Shown here piece after piece: positions 17,489-25,979 of a DNA stretch of 31,979 nt. The DNA is taken from contig JAEYAR010000109.1 of the NCBI GenBank assembly GCA_023404715.1, forward strand, positions 1-31,979, in the 5' to 3' direction. The position numbers and the translations under genes are program-made. The notes below the pieces were generated by a model. It saw nothing but the letters and a program-made list of their open reading frames with translations, ran no database searches and was not told where the DNA came from. The DNA is from Bacillota bacterium. GTDB taxonomy: Bacteria > Bacillota > Clostridia > Christensenellales > Aristaeellaceae. Within the stretch, counting starts at the first letter, position 1, and each line of letters opens with the position of its first letter.

Positions 17489-18400
17489 ATGCTAAGTCAC
17501 GCTTCAAAGCATACGACGCATCGCCTGTGTCGAGGCGACCGTTTCTTCTATATTGCCGTAGATATCCTCATGGCCGCGCTCCTGATCGTCGTGCTCTATC
17601 CGCTGATATACGTCGTATCCTCTTCCTTCTCTGCCCCTAACGCGGTGCTGAACGGCCAAGTCGTATTTCTACCCGTAGATCCGAGCGTAGAGGGATACAA
17701 GGCCGTCCTGCAATACCCGATGGTGCTCGAAGGCTATCGAAATTCGATCGTCTATACGATCCTAGGGACGCTCATAAACGTCTCGCTAACGATGATGTGC
17801 GCTTATGGCTTGTCTCGCAAAAATTTGCCGCTGCGCAACCTCTTCATGTTTCTCTTTACATTTACCATGTACTTCAGCGGCGGTCTGATTCCAAACTACC
17901 TTTTGATGCGCGACCTTCGCTTGATCGACACGATCTTTGCGATCATTCTGCCTGGTGCAATTTCCACGTACAATATGATCATCGCGCGCACATTTATACA
18001 AAGTAGCATTCCGTCTGAGATGTTGGAAGCCGCCCGTGTAGACGGCTGTTCGGATGCGCGTTACTTTTTCCAGATGGTACTTCCCCTTTCCAAAGCGATT
18101 CTCGCCGTCATCTCGCTGTACTATGCCGTAGGCCACTGGAACGCCTGGTTTGATGCGTTCATCTATCTGAATACGCGCGAAAAATATCCGCTCCAGTTGA
18201 TCTTGCGTGAAATTCTAATTTCCAACCAACTGGATAATAACCTCTCCATGGACGCGGATGCACGGCGCAAGATGCAAGGCATGGTAGATCTGATGAAATA
18301 TTCGCTAATCGTCATCTCATCCCTACCTGTGATGTGCCTCTATCCGCTGGTACAGAAGTACTTTATCAAGGGCGTCATGATCGGCTCTCTGAAAGGGTAA
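17489..18400 (+). CDS. ABC sugar permease (YtcP/UgpE type)
   Basis: This 303-residue second permease subunit has six predicted helices, starting DRFFYIAVDILMAALLIVVL. The EAA loop reads LEAARVDGCSDARYFFQMVLP, and the conserved C-terminal end is VQKYFIKGVMIGSLKG. I chose ATG at 17489 because AAGGAGG (17474-17480) is ideally placed; the longer frame from 17471 would start within the previous gene's end. The helices and termini closely parallel the protein at 30124-31026, so the two importers are paralogous systems. It forms the heterodimeric channel with the preceding permease. Confidence 0.93.
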   Translation: MLSHASKHTTHRLCRGDRFFYIAVDILMAALLIVVLYPLIYVVSSSFSAPNAVLNGQVVFLPVDPSVEGYKAVLQYPMVLEGYRNSIVYTILGTLINVSLTMMCAYGLSRKNLPLRNLFMFLFTFTMYFSGGLIPNYLLMRDLRLIDTIFAIILPGAISTYNMIIARTFIQSSIPSEMLEAARVDGCSDARYFFQMVLPLSKAILAVISLYYAVGHWNAWFDAFIYLNTREKYPLQLILREILISNQLDNNLSMDADARRKMQGMVDLMKYSLIVISSLPVMCLYPLVQKYFIKGVMIGSLKG

Positions 18401-18429
18401 GAAAACAGATTATACGAGGAGGTTTGAAG

Positions 18430-20184
18430 ATGTACAAAACACAGGTGCGATTTGGGGGGATACTGGGCGAGCGACTGAAGGCCAATTTAGATAACTGGCT
18501 TCTCATCGCGCCGCTCGCCAACCCCGCCATGAGCGACATGTTCTTGCGCCACGATCGTGAGCCGCGAAATCGGCTCGTCCCTTGGTATGGCGAATTTCCC
18601 GGTAAGTACATAACGTCCGCGGCAGCAGCTTATGCCTGCAAAAACGATTCGCGTCTGGAAAAAGTCGTGGAAAACTTAATCGAGCGCCTTTCCAGCGCAC
18701 AGGAGAATAGCGGCCTGCTCAGTCCGCATCCCCGCAGCGAATGGCTGAAGGGGGAAAGCGCCTGGGAGGAAGACAGGCTGATGGTTCCGCTCTGGGAGCT
18801 GTGGGGGTATTATCACCTGATGATCGGCTTGCTGGACTGGTATCATCAGACGGGCAGCCCCGCCGCCTATCGACTTTTGCGTACCAGCGCGGACGCGGTG
18901 AGCGATGCATTCTTGTCTGGCAGCGTCAAGCTCGAGGAGGCCCGAGCGCCCGAAAACCTGGGACTGGCGCACGGGTATGCGCTGCTGTATCAAGTCTCCG
19001 GAAAGGCGGAGGATCGCGAGATGATGCTGCTCATATTGCGCCATGCCGAGTCACAGCGCCACTATGTCGAAGGGGCGAGAGGGGGCAAACAGTTCCATGA
19101 GCTACCTTGGCCACGTTGGGAAGCGTTGCACGTATTGCAGGCGCTGGGCGAGAGCAAAGACGCCGAAGCACAGAATGCCATGCTTCATCTGGCGGATGGC
19201 ATCCGCTATACCGATCGACATAATACCGGCGGTTTCTCGTCCGGAGAGCGAGGCTGCGGCGATCCTTACGATTCGGGAGCGATCGAAACCTGCTGTGTCG
19301 TAGCTTGGATGGCGTTGCTCGGCAGCTGCTATCAGCTTAGCGGCGATACCAAGTGGATCGACGAACTGGAGCTTGCGCTCTTTAACGCTGCGCTGGGCGC
19401 ACAACACCCGACCGGGCGCTGGTGGACCTACAGCACGCCCATGGACGGCGTACGCTTCGCGAGCGCGCATACTCTCGCCTTTCAGTCCATGCAAGGCTCT
19501 CCTGAGCTGAACTGCTGTTCTGTCAATGGGCCGCGCATCCTCGGCATGACGGCGCAATGGGGGCTGCGCGTACGAGGCGATGCGATCGAAATGAATTATT
19601 ATGGCAACAGCTGTTGGCAGACCGCGCTGCCAGGCGGAAATTATGTGTATATCACTCAGTCTACGAACTATCCGACGGCAACACATGTCGAGCTCGTCGT
19701 CTCGCCTGCAAGGCTCATACGGTTCAAGCTCCGTCTACGCATACCCGCATGGTCCCAAAATACGCGAGTCGTCCTGTGTGGAAAGGCGTTTACGCCTCCA
19801 AGCGGCAATTATTTTGATATTGAGAAAGAATGGGTGCCCGGTGAAAAGATCGAAGTCTTTTTCGATTTTAGCCTGCATACCTGGCGTGGTCAAAAGGCGT
19901 GTGAAGGAAAATACGCACTCTACTACGGGCCGCTGTTACTGGCGTTCGACCAACGCTTTAACGCACAGGAGCCCGGCACGATGCCCGTCGTCCATGCCGA
20001 TTCGCTCGAAAAGATAGCTTATACGGGCGCTCCGGATTGGTTCCCGCCACAAATTCTACTAAAAGATAAAACCAGCGGCGCAGTTCTGTGCGATTTTGCG
20101 ACCGCCGGGGCGACAGGTTCCCACTATGCCAGCTGGCTTTATCTGCAAGGCCGTTGTCGGCGCTCCGTTTTCTCGGTCGACTGA
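18430..20184 (+). CDS. GH127-family beta-L-arabinofuranosidase-like protein (DUF1680)
   Basis: This 584-residue protein matches the GH127/DUF1680 family, whose founding enzyme HypBA1 releases L-arabinose from beta-L-arabinofuranosides such as hydroxyproline-linked arabinans. An (alpha/alpha)6 barrel region covers roughly residues 10-400, with a beta-sandwich C-terminus. The zinc and catalytic set is visible: E286 and C288 in IETCC, then C362 and C363 in LNCCSVNGPR. These correspond to E338, C340, C417 (nucleophile) and C418 of HypBA1, with near-identical spacing. No signal peptide is present, so it acts on imported oligosaccharide. GAGGAGG precedes ATG 18430. Position after two sugar permeases supports intracellular processing of the imported substrate. 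The exact linkage specificity cannot be read from sequence; the GH127 relatives GH137, GH142 and GH146 are alternatives. Confidence 0.87.
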   Translation: MYKTQVRFGGILGERLKANLDNWLLIAPLANPAMSDMFLRHDREPRNRLVPWYGEFPGKYITSAAAAYACKNDSRLEKVVENLIERLSSAQENSGLLSPHPRSEWLKGESAWEEDRLMVPLWELWGYYHLMIGLLDWYHQTGSPAAYRLLRTSADAVSDAFLSGSVKLEEARAPENLGLAHGYALLYQVSGKAEDREMMLLILRHAESQRHYVEGARGGKQFHELPWPRWEALHVLQALGESKDAEAQNAMLHLADGIRYTDRHNTGGFSSGERGCGDPYDSGAIETCCVVAWMALLGSCYQLSGDTKWIDELELALFNAALGAQHPTGRWWTYSTPMDGVRFASAHTLAFQSMQGSPELNCCSVNGPRILGMTAQWGLRVRGDAIEMNYYGNSCWQTALPGGNYVYITQSTNYPTATHVELVVSPARLIRFKLRLRIPAWSQNTRVVLCGKAFTPPSGNYFDIEKEWVPGEKIEVFFDFSLHTWRGQKACEGKYALYYGPLLLAFDQRFNAQEPGTMPVVHADSLEKIAYTGAPDWFPPQILLKDKTSGAVLCDFATAGATGSHYASWLYLQGRCRRSVFSVD

Positions 20185-20201
20185 GCATAACCGGAGGAAA
20201 T

Positions 20202-21140
20202 ATGCAAAACTTTGAAAAGATCAATCAGGATATACGAGGACGCTTCACGAAGTTAATAGAAGATAAGCCCTCTACAGGAAGCGTCCGTCTGAACTTCTCC
20301 TGGAGCAACTGGGGGTTCGGGCTAGAGCCTCTTGAACGTTCATTAAGTCGTCTGGCACAAAACGGCATTCACTACATTGAACTGCACGGCAACCACTATG
20401 GACCTGACCTCGGCTACCGCGTAGCGGCTACAAAACAGCTGCTTGCCGATTTTGGTATCGAGGTCAGCGGTGTATGCGGCATGTTCTCCGCAGACAACGA
20501 CCTCTCCTCTAGCCACCCAGTTCACCGTCAGGCGGCCATCGACTACATTCGCCGGGAGGCGGAATTTTGCAGGGAAGTCGGCGCGCGTTATCTGCTGATC
20601 TGCCCGGCAGCGGTCGGTCGGTCAAAGCGGTACGACGACAGTGAGTTTCAGCGCAGTCAGGATGCCCTTCGTATCGCAGCAGAAGCGCTGACAGCGTGCG
20701 GCGTCCGCGGAGCGATCGAACCCATTCGTAGCGCAGAGACTACGATCGTGCATACAATCGCGCAAGCGAAGGACTACATCGATACGCTGGCGCATCCGGG
20801 CGTGCAGCACATCAACGGAGACGTTTATCACATGCTCTCCGAGGAACGCCACGTTCCGGAAGCGATTTTGCAGGCCGGTTCGCGGCTCGTCAACTTGCAT
20901 CTGGCGGATTCCAACCGCCGTGCGCTAGGCGATGGTTGCCTTGATGTAGATAACGTCATCCGCGCACTCTATCTAATCGGTTATGACAATCCCTTATGTT
21001 TCGTGACGCCTGAGCCTCTCGGACCAGGGGGCGATCCTTATCCTGCGCAAAATGCGATCACGCCGCCGGAGGTGCTGGATCTCATGGTCAAAAAGACGGT
21101 CACCTATTTCCGCGAACGTGAAGAAGCAATTTTACCTTAA
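20202..21140 (+). CDS. Sugar isomerase/epimerase-like TIM-barrel protein
   Basis: This 312-residue protein belongs to the xylose-isomerase-like TIM barrel superfamily (PF01261), which includes D-tagatose/psicose 3-epimerases, hydroxypyruvate isomerases and inosose dehydratases. The four metal ligands of the epimerases are present in order: E173 (GAIEPI), D207 (NGDVYHM), H233 (NLHLADSN) and E271 (VTPEPLG), with spacing close to tagatose 3-epimerase. GGAGGAAAT precedes ATG 20202, 17 bases after the hydrolase stop, so it is in the same operon. It most likely isomerises or epimerises the sugar released by the hydrolase. It is not a classical L-arabinose isomerase, so the route of the sugar remains open. 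Confidence 0.83.
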   Translation: MQNFEKINQDIRGRFTKLIEDKPSTGSVRLNFSWSNWGFGLEPLERSLSRLAQNGIHYIELHGNHYGPDLGYRVAATKQLLADFGIEVSGVCGMFSADNDLSSSHPVHRQAAIDYIRREAEFCREVGARYLLICPAAVGRSKRYDDSEFQRSQDALRIAAEALTACGVRGAIEPIRSAETTIVHTIAQAKDYIDTLAHPGVQHINGDVYHMLSEERHVPEAILQAGSRLVNLHLADSNRRALGDGCLDVDNVIRALYLIGYDNPLCFVTPEPLGPGGDPYPAQNAITPPEVLDLMVKKTVTYFREREEAILP

Positions 21141-21180
21141 GTGGAACGACCGCGGCATACGATTTGGAAAATCGGCGTCA

Positions 21181-21801
21181 TTATTGAGGATTGGTATAAT
21201 TTGCCGTATACGTCACCACTTCATCAAAGGGATTACGCTGCGTTGCACCGCTCGCGCCGTCGACTTCCTCGGCCGTGTTGCCGATCAGTAGGATGGCGAT
21301 CGCGTTCATATCCTCATGAATGCCGCACAGCGCCTTGTAATCAGCGCTCGCGTTGATCGTATCGCAAGGGCCTGCGACTACCTTGCTGCCGCACCCCAAG
21401 GCATTGGCCGCCACGGCCATACGCGCGCAGGCTGCGCCCGCGTCAAACGCGTTCCACTTGAGCGTATCCGAGCATGATATCACAATCGCTGCCGGTGCGT
21501 CGGACAGCCCCGCTTTCGTCGCAGCGCTTGCCGGTGCGGCTCCTGTGCCGCCCAAATCCGCCATCGTGTCCGCGTCCAGGACGGTGAAGTGCCAAGGCTG
21601 CGAGTTCATCGCGCTCTGCGTGTTGACGCCAGCAAGAAGGATGGTTTCCAGGTCCTCTTGCGGTATAGCGCCATCCGTAAATGCCTGCGTCGTCTTGCCC
21701 TCCAGCAGGTAAGTAAGCGTATCCGCATCCTCGGCGAACACATTTGTGCTCATAGCGAGCAGCAGAGATAGAAGCAACAGAGCCAGGGGAAATCGTTTCA
21801 T
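21181..21801 (-). CDS. Exported nitroreductase-like protein
   Basis: This 206-residue protein has a Sec signal peptide (1-23, ending NVFA before EDAD) and a nitroreductase fold domain. SAMNSQPWHFTVL corresponds to the conserved SAxNSQPWxF segment. The N-terminal FMN-phosphate motif, usually RRSIRKF, reads GKTTQAF, so the expected arginines are absent. DAGAACARMAVAANALGCGSKVV matches the middle of the family. AAGGAGG stands 9 bases before the start on its strand. Nitroreductases are normally cytoplasmic flavoenzymes, so secretion combined with an altered flavin site suggests a different role, perhaps flavin or ligand binding outside the cell. It converges on the isomerase gene and diverges from the ABC exporter. 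Confidence 0.78.
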   Translation of the reverse strand: MKRFPLALLLLSLLLAMSTNVFAEDADTLTYLLEGKTTQAFTDGAIPQEDLETILLAGVNTQSAMNSQPWHFTVLDADTMADLGGTGAAPASAATKAGLSDAPAAIVISCSDTLKWNAFDAGAACARMAVAANALGCGSKVVAGPCDTINASADYKALCGIHEDMNAIAILLIGNTAEEVDGASGATQRNPFDEVVTYTANYTNPQ

Positions 21802-21834
21802 GGACTTCGGCCTCCTTCATATTGAATTGGCGTC

Positions 21835-21864
21835 ATATTACCATGCGCTATCCCATTGTTGCAA
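21835..21864 (-). promoter_or_regulatory. Candidate promoter of the nitroreductase-like gene
   Basis: Reading the minus strand, TTGCAA (21864-21859) and TAATAT (21840-21835) are separated by 18 bases, with the -10 box 33 bases before the start codon. The -35 match is four of six, so this is a moderate call. Confidence 0.45.
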
Positions 21865-21937
21865 GGAACGTAGCGGGGACATAATGTGAACAATGTGTGA
21901 ACAGATCGATCCCTAATATTTTATTTTAACTTCCCCC

Positions 21938-21965
21938 TTGCGCGCATCGTTCAACGCGTTATAAT
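21938..21965 (+). promoter_or_regulatory. Candidate promoter of the ABC-2 exporter genes
   Basis: TATAAT at 21960-21965 is a perfect -10 box. TTGCGC at 21938-21943 is a partial -35 box at 16-base spacing. Transcription would start near 21972, about 33 bases before the ATPase start codon. Just upstream, near 21880-21901, the repeated AATGTGAACA/ATGTGTGAACA could bind a regulator such as a GntR- or MarR-type protein; no such gene is nearby. Confidence 0.55.
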
Positions 21966-22004
21966 GGAGCCTAGCAGGCCAAGCGAAGGAGGGGACTTTA
22001 CGCT

Positions 22005-22901
22005 ATGATTCTGCTCGATCGCCTGACCAAGGACTACGGAGGCGGCAAAGGGGTATTCGACCTGTCGCTCGTCATCCCCGAGGGCGAGGCCTTCGGCTTT
22101 CTGGGGCCCAACGGCGCGGGCAAGACGACGACGCTGCGCATGCTGATGGGCTTCATCCGCGCGGATGGAGGCGCTTGTCGGATCGCCGGGCTCGACTGCC
22201 GCAGGGACGCCGCCCAAATTCAAAGCAGGCTCGGCTATATCCCGGGCGAGATCGCCTTGATGGACGAGATGCGCGGCCTGGAGTTCATCCGCTTCCTCGC
22301 CGCCTACCGGGGCGGCGTCGACCCTGCGCGCATCCGGTTCCTGCTCGAGCGCTTCGAGCTTGAGCCCGGCGAGCGCATCCGCAAGATGAGCAAGGGGATG
22401 AAGCAAAAGGTCGGCATCGTCTGCGCCTTCATGCACGACCCCGCCGTGCTGCTGCTCGACGAACCGACGAGCGGGCTGGACCCATTGATGCAGGGTCGCT
22501 TTGTAGACCTGATCGAGGAGGAACGCGGCCGGGGCAAGACGATCCTCATGTCCTCGCACATGTTCGAGGAGGTCGAACGCACATGTTCCCGCGTAGGCAT
22601 CCTACGCGCGGGCCGTCTCGCAGCGGTGGACGGTATTGAGGCCATCAAAAGCCGACGCAGGCGTCAATACGACGTGCGCCTGCGCTCCGCCGAGGAGGCC
22701 GAGGCCTTCTGCGCCGAGCCGCTTTGCGTCGAACGCCGCGAAGCGGAACGCGTCACCGTCTCCGTGGGGGACGACATGCGCCCCTTTACGCAGGCGCTCG
22801 CACGCCATGCGGTCACAGGCCTCGAATCCGTGCACCAAAGCTTGGAGGACGTATTCCTCCACTATTACGGCCAGGACAAGGACGGAGGTGCGGCGAAGTG
22901 A
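22005..22901 (+). CDS. ABC transporter ATP-binding protein (ABC-2 type exporter)
   Basis: This 298-residue ATPase powers a small exporter. Walker A is GPNGAGKTT (34-42), and the signature region reads MSKGMKQK (128-135), the form common in drug or peptide export ATPases. Walker B with the catalytic glutamate is LLLDEPTSGLDP (D152, E153). A C-terminal extension after about residue 215 (SRRRRQYDVRLRS onward) is typical of the CcmA/NatA-like group. GAAGGAGG precedes ATG 22005. The stop overlaps the permease start by four bases (GTGA), so the two are translationally coupled. The cargo is unknown. Confidence 0.93.
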   Translation: MILLDRLTKDYGGGKGVFDLSLVIPEGEAFGFLGPNGAGKTTTLRMLMGFIRADGGACRIAGLDCRRDAAQIQSRLGYIPGEIALMDEMRGLEFIRFLAAYRGGVDPARIRFLLERFELEPGERIRKMSKGMKQKVGIVCAFMHDPAVLLLDEPTSGLDPLMQGRFVDLIEEERGRGKTILMSSHMFEEVERTCSRVGILRAGRLAAVDGIEAIKSRRRRQYDVRLRSAEEAEAFCAEPLCVERREAERVTVSVGDDMRPFTQALARHAVTGLESVHQSLEDVFLHYYGQDKDGGAAK

Positions 22902-23698
22902 TCAGCTTACCGCTCTATAAGCAGGGTCTGCGCGCCTGTTACAAAATCATCCTGCTCGTCATGGCGGTGCTCACGCTTTACGAAACGGTGATCGTCGGCA
23001 TGTTCGACCCGAAGCTGGGTTCGGCGCTCGACCTGCTCACCAAGGCGATGCCGCAGATTATGGCCATGGTAGGCATGACGGCTGCGGGCGGCACGCTCGC
23101 GGGGTTCATGGCCTCGTACCTGTACGGGTTCGTCGTCCCTATCTTTCCCCTGATCGCCTCCATCCTGATCACAGGCCGCCTCGTCGCCCGCCTGGTCGAT
23201 CGCGGCTCCATGGCCTATCTGCTCGCGGCCCCGCGCACGCGCGGCTGCGTCGTGCGCACACAGCTGTGCGTGCTGCTCACGTCCATTCTCGCCCTCCTCG
23301 CGTACGCGACCCTGCTGGGCATCGGCGCGTCGGCCGCGATGTTCCCGGGCGCGCTCGACGTTCCGCGCTTCCTGCTCCTCAACCTGGGCGCGCTTTGCCT
23401 GCACCTTTGCCTGGGCTCCATTTGCTTTTTCTTCTCCTGCTGTTTTGACGAGACGCGACTCTCTTACGCCTTCGCTGCGTGCGTTCCGGCAGCGATGTTC
23501 GTCCTGCAAATGTTGGCCAACATGGGCGGTCCAACCCGGTTCCTGCGTTACTTTACCCTGTTCACCCTCTTTGACCCACGCGGAATCGTCGCAAGCGGCC
23601 TCCCCGCCATGGGCGGTTGCCTGGCGCTCTTCATCATCGCAGCAGCGCTCTTCACGGCGGGCGCCGCTATGTTTGACAGGCGAGATTTGGCGCTATAA
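22898..23698 (+). CDS. ABC-2 type exporter permease
   Basis: This 266-residue membrane protein starts at GTG 22898, overlapping the ATPase stop, with a GGAGG site inside the ATPase gene. Six hydrophobic segments are visible, for example IILLVMAVLTLYETVIVGMF, LYGFVVPIFPLIASILITG and GCLALFIIAAALFTAGAAMF. The middle loop (RLVDRGSMAYLLAAPRTRG) and the terminal FDRRDL resemble ABC-2 permeases of the NatB/YhaP kind. The last codons and the stop lie inside the dispersed terminator-like repeat shared with 12140-12159. The longer frame from 22724 would overlap the ATPase gene heavily and is rejected. Confidence 0.88.
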   Translation: MISLPLYKQGLRACYKIILLVMAVLTLYETVIVGMFDPKLGSALDLLTKAMPQIMAMVGMTAAGGTLAGFMASYLYGFVVPIFPLIASILITGRLVARLVDRGSMAYLLAAPRTRGCVVRTQLCVLLTSILALLAYATLLGIGASAAMFPGALDVPRFLLLNLGALCLHLCLGSICFFFSCCFDETRLSYAFAACVPAAMFVLQMLANMGGPTRFLRYFTLFTLFDPRGIVASGLPAMGGCLALFIIAAALFTAGAAMFDRRDLAL

Positions 23699-23703
23699 CA
23701 AAA

Positions 23704-23739
23704 CGCCCCCTGCGCGTCCAAACGGACGTGCAGGGGGCG
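23704..23739. terminator. Bidirectional terminator between the exporter and glycyl radical operons (repeat copy B)
   Basis: A 16-bp stem with one G-T pair (23704-23719 and 23724-23739, loop AAAC) starts 5 bases after the permease stop and lies 46 bases beyond the end of the minus-strand glycyl radical enzyme gene. On the minus strand it is followed by TTTTGTTAT, a usable T-run, so it mainly terminates the minus-strand operon. The 20 bases before it are identical to copy A at 12140-12159. Confidence 0.8.
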
Positions 23740-23785
23740 TTCATACACCCGATGAGGTTCGCGGCTTACGCCCCCGCCGCCGCCT

Positions 23786-25966
23786 TTACCCGGCCGTCAG
23801 AATGCGGTCGACGACGAGCTTGCGAAACTGCGGCGTCAGCAGGCAGAAATAGGCGGTAAAGCCCGTTACCCGCACCACCAGGTCAGGAAAGAGATCGGGG
23901 TTTTCGTTTGCGGCCAGAATGTCCTTCGCGTCGATGATGTTGATGTTCAGCAGCGTCGCCCCCTGCCGGCAGATGGTGCGAATGTAGCTGACGATCTTGT
24001 CGACCGCCTCGTCATCGCGCGCCATGCCGGGGTCGAGCTCCAGCTGGATCGGCGCCGTGTTGCCGTATCCCGGTTGAATGGCGCAGATCGCGTTGCTCAT
24101 CGCCGTCAGCGCCCCATCCTTGCGAAAGCCCGGGTGCGGGTTCGCGCCATGGTTGATCGGCTCGCCCGCGCGCCGTCCGTTCGGTGTCGCGCCCACCGCG
24201 CCGCCCAGCTGAATCGTATTCGACCAGCTGAACCAGCCGGGGATGAACTTGACGCGCTCGTCGTCCATCGAGACGACGTCCTGAGAGAACGCCTTCGAGA
24301 TGCGCACAGCCCAATCCTCCGCGCGCGTTTCGCCCCCGCCGTAGCGGTTGCTAGCGGCGAGCATGCGCCGGATGTACTCGCCCCGCGGCCCCCGATAATC
24401 GCTTTGGAGCGCCTCATATACCTGATCCCATGTGAGAAGGCCTTCCTGCTCGATCCGCTGCTCGAGCGCGGCGAAGGAATCCGCGACGGTCGCGATACCG
24501 GTGCCGTCGATGCACATGTTGTAGTACGTCGCACCGCCATCCGCCATGTCCAGCCCCTTTTCGACCGGGCCATGGCTGATCAGGTTGAGCATCAGCTCCG
24601 GCTCGTTGTGTACCTGATATTGCAAATGAAAGCGAATGCCCTGCGCCGTCACCTCCACCGCGCGGCGCGTATGGCGGCAGAAGATTTCCCACAGCCGCCG
24701 GGTCGACGGAGCCTCGCCGTCCTCCATCATCTCGCGCAGCGCGACCTCGAAGATTTTGGCGTTGTTCGTCTTTACACAGTCGTTAAGCGTGTATTCCAGA
24801 CCCGGCAGGCTCATCCAATGGCACCCCACCGCCACGCGCTGCACGGCCAGCTCTCGGGAATACCCCTTGCGCATAAAGCCTTCGCTCAACGCCTGATCGC
24901 CGGAGAAGCGCGGCCAGCCGTTCTTGTTTTTAAAGAGATATTCGACGCTCTTTTTCAGAAACGCCTGGTCCATCCCCTCGTGCACGCGCACGGTGATGTT
25001 GCAGGAGGAGTCCAGCCAGTCCGCGGCCTCGAGGATCATATAGGAGAAAGAACTGACGAGGTCTCTCCCCTGCGCGTCCATGCCGCCCACCTGGTAGTAG
25101 TGCGCGTCATTCAGCAGCAGGCAGGCGAGGTAGTACTTCGCCTCCTCCTCGTCGATGCGCCCGGCAGCGAGGTCGGCCTCGTAATAGGGACGCAGCAGTT
25201 CGTCGAGCTGGCCGCCCGCGCCGTCGCGGTTGTAGGTACGGCTCGACATATTGAAGAAGCAAATCCATTCGCAGGCCTGACGCAGCGTGATGGGCGGGCT
25301 CTCGATCAGATGGCGGGTATCCTCCAGCATCCGGCGCAGATTGTCTTGCAGCACCGGATGCCGCTCCTCCTCAATCGCCCGCTCGATCGCCCGGGCGGTG
25401 CGGCGCATCCAGTTCTGTATGCCCAGGATCGTGCGCTCCTCCGCGTCGTAAAAGGCGTCGTGCCCCGGGCTATCCGCGCGGCAGCGCGCGAGCTTGAGCA
25501 GGAGGCCGCCCCAGCCCAGCTCAAGCCCGATACGGTAATCCCCGCCAAAGTGCGCGTCCGCCCCGATGCCGGGTACGATCCCATAAAGCGCTTGGTCGGG
25601 CTTCAGGTCGTCATAGGCATAGTCCGGGTTGAAGCCCTTGGCGCCCTTCAACCAGCCCATGCAGTTCATCCAGCGGTTGGGAAACGCGTCGCAAGGGTCG
25701 ATAAACACGGGGTGCTCGCTCATCAGCCTGTAGAAATTGCGGCTCCAGCCCTCGTACCCATACCACGAGCCGTTTTCGTGGGTGGCGATCGGTTCAAAAT
25801 GAAAGCCCTCCGGCGGCATGATCGCCCCGTAGTCGTCTCCGTCCATGAAGGGGCGGCAGCCTGCCTTGTCGCGCGTATCCTCGATCTTGCGCTCGCGCAG
25901 AATCGCCATGCGTTCACGATAGCCCATGGGCGCATCCGCGCGGTGCCTGTTGATTCTCCCTCTCAT
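23786..25966 (-). CDS. Glycyl radical enzyme (pyruvate formate-lyase family), novel-looking subgroup
   Basis: This 726-residue enzyme is a glycyl radical protein, strictly anaerobic by mechanism. The C-terminal radical loop reads RVTGFTAYF with the radical glycine at G702. The active-site cysteine should be C382 in VAVGCHWMSLPG, aligned with the GCVE motif of glycerol, propanediol, hydroxyproline and choline enzymes. Here the base glutamate position is tryptophan (GCHW). It also lacks the CC pair of pyruvate formate-lyase. NPDLFPDLVVRVTGF and the preceding NIIDA segment match the family. ATG at 25966 follows a GGGGAGGG site; the longer frame reaches into the activase gene. It is 13 bases after the activase and ends an operon with an oligosaccharide importer. 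The reaction is unknown; a sugar- or polyol-derived substrate is my inference. Confidence 0.93.
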   Translation of the reverse strand: MRGRINRHRADAPMGYRERMAILRERKIEDTRDKAGCRPFMDGDDYGAIMPPEGFHFEPIATHENGSWYGYEGWSRNFYRLMSEHPVFIDPCDAFPNRWMNCMGWLKGAKGFNPDYAYDDLKPDQALYGIVPGIGADAHFGGDYRIGLELGWGGLLLKLARCRADSPGHDAFYDAEERTILGIQNWMRRTARAIERAIEEERHPVLQDNLRRMLEDTRHLIESPPITLRQACEWICFFNMSSRTYNRDGAGGQLDELLRPYYEADLAAGRIDEEEAKYYLACLLLNDAHYYQVGGMDAQGRDLVSSFSYMILEAADWLDSSCNITVRVHEGMDQAFLKKSVEYLFKNKNGWPRFSGDQALSEGFMRKGYSRELAVQRVAVGCHWMSLPGLEYTLNDCVKTNNAKIFEVALREMMEDGEAPSTRRLWEIFCRHTRRAVEVTAQGIRFHLQYQVHNEPELMLNLISHGPVEKGLDMADGGATYYNMCIDGTGIATVADSFAALEQRIEQEGLLTWDQVYEALQSDYRGPRGEYIRRMLAASNRYGGGETRAEDWAVRISKAFSQDVVSMDDERVKFIPGWFSWSNTIQLGGAVGATPNGRRAGEPINHGANPHPGFRKDGALTAMSNAICAIQPGYGNTAPIQLELDPGMARDDEAVDKIVSYIRTICRQGATLLNINIIDAKDILAANENPDLFPDLVVRVTGFTAYFCLLTPQFRKLVVDRILTAG

Positions 25967-25979
25967 CGTACCCTCCCCC

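Noticed and set aside
23786..25966. Assignment of the glycyl radical enzyme as trans-4-hydroxyproline dehydratase, tempting because a GH127-type gene is nearby
   Set aside because: The enzyme lacks the GCVE motif, no pyrroline-5-carboxylate reductase gene is adjacent, and the GH127-type gene is in a separate operon on the other strand.
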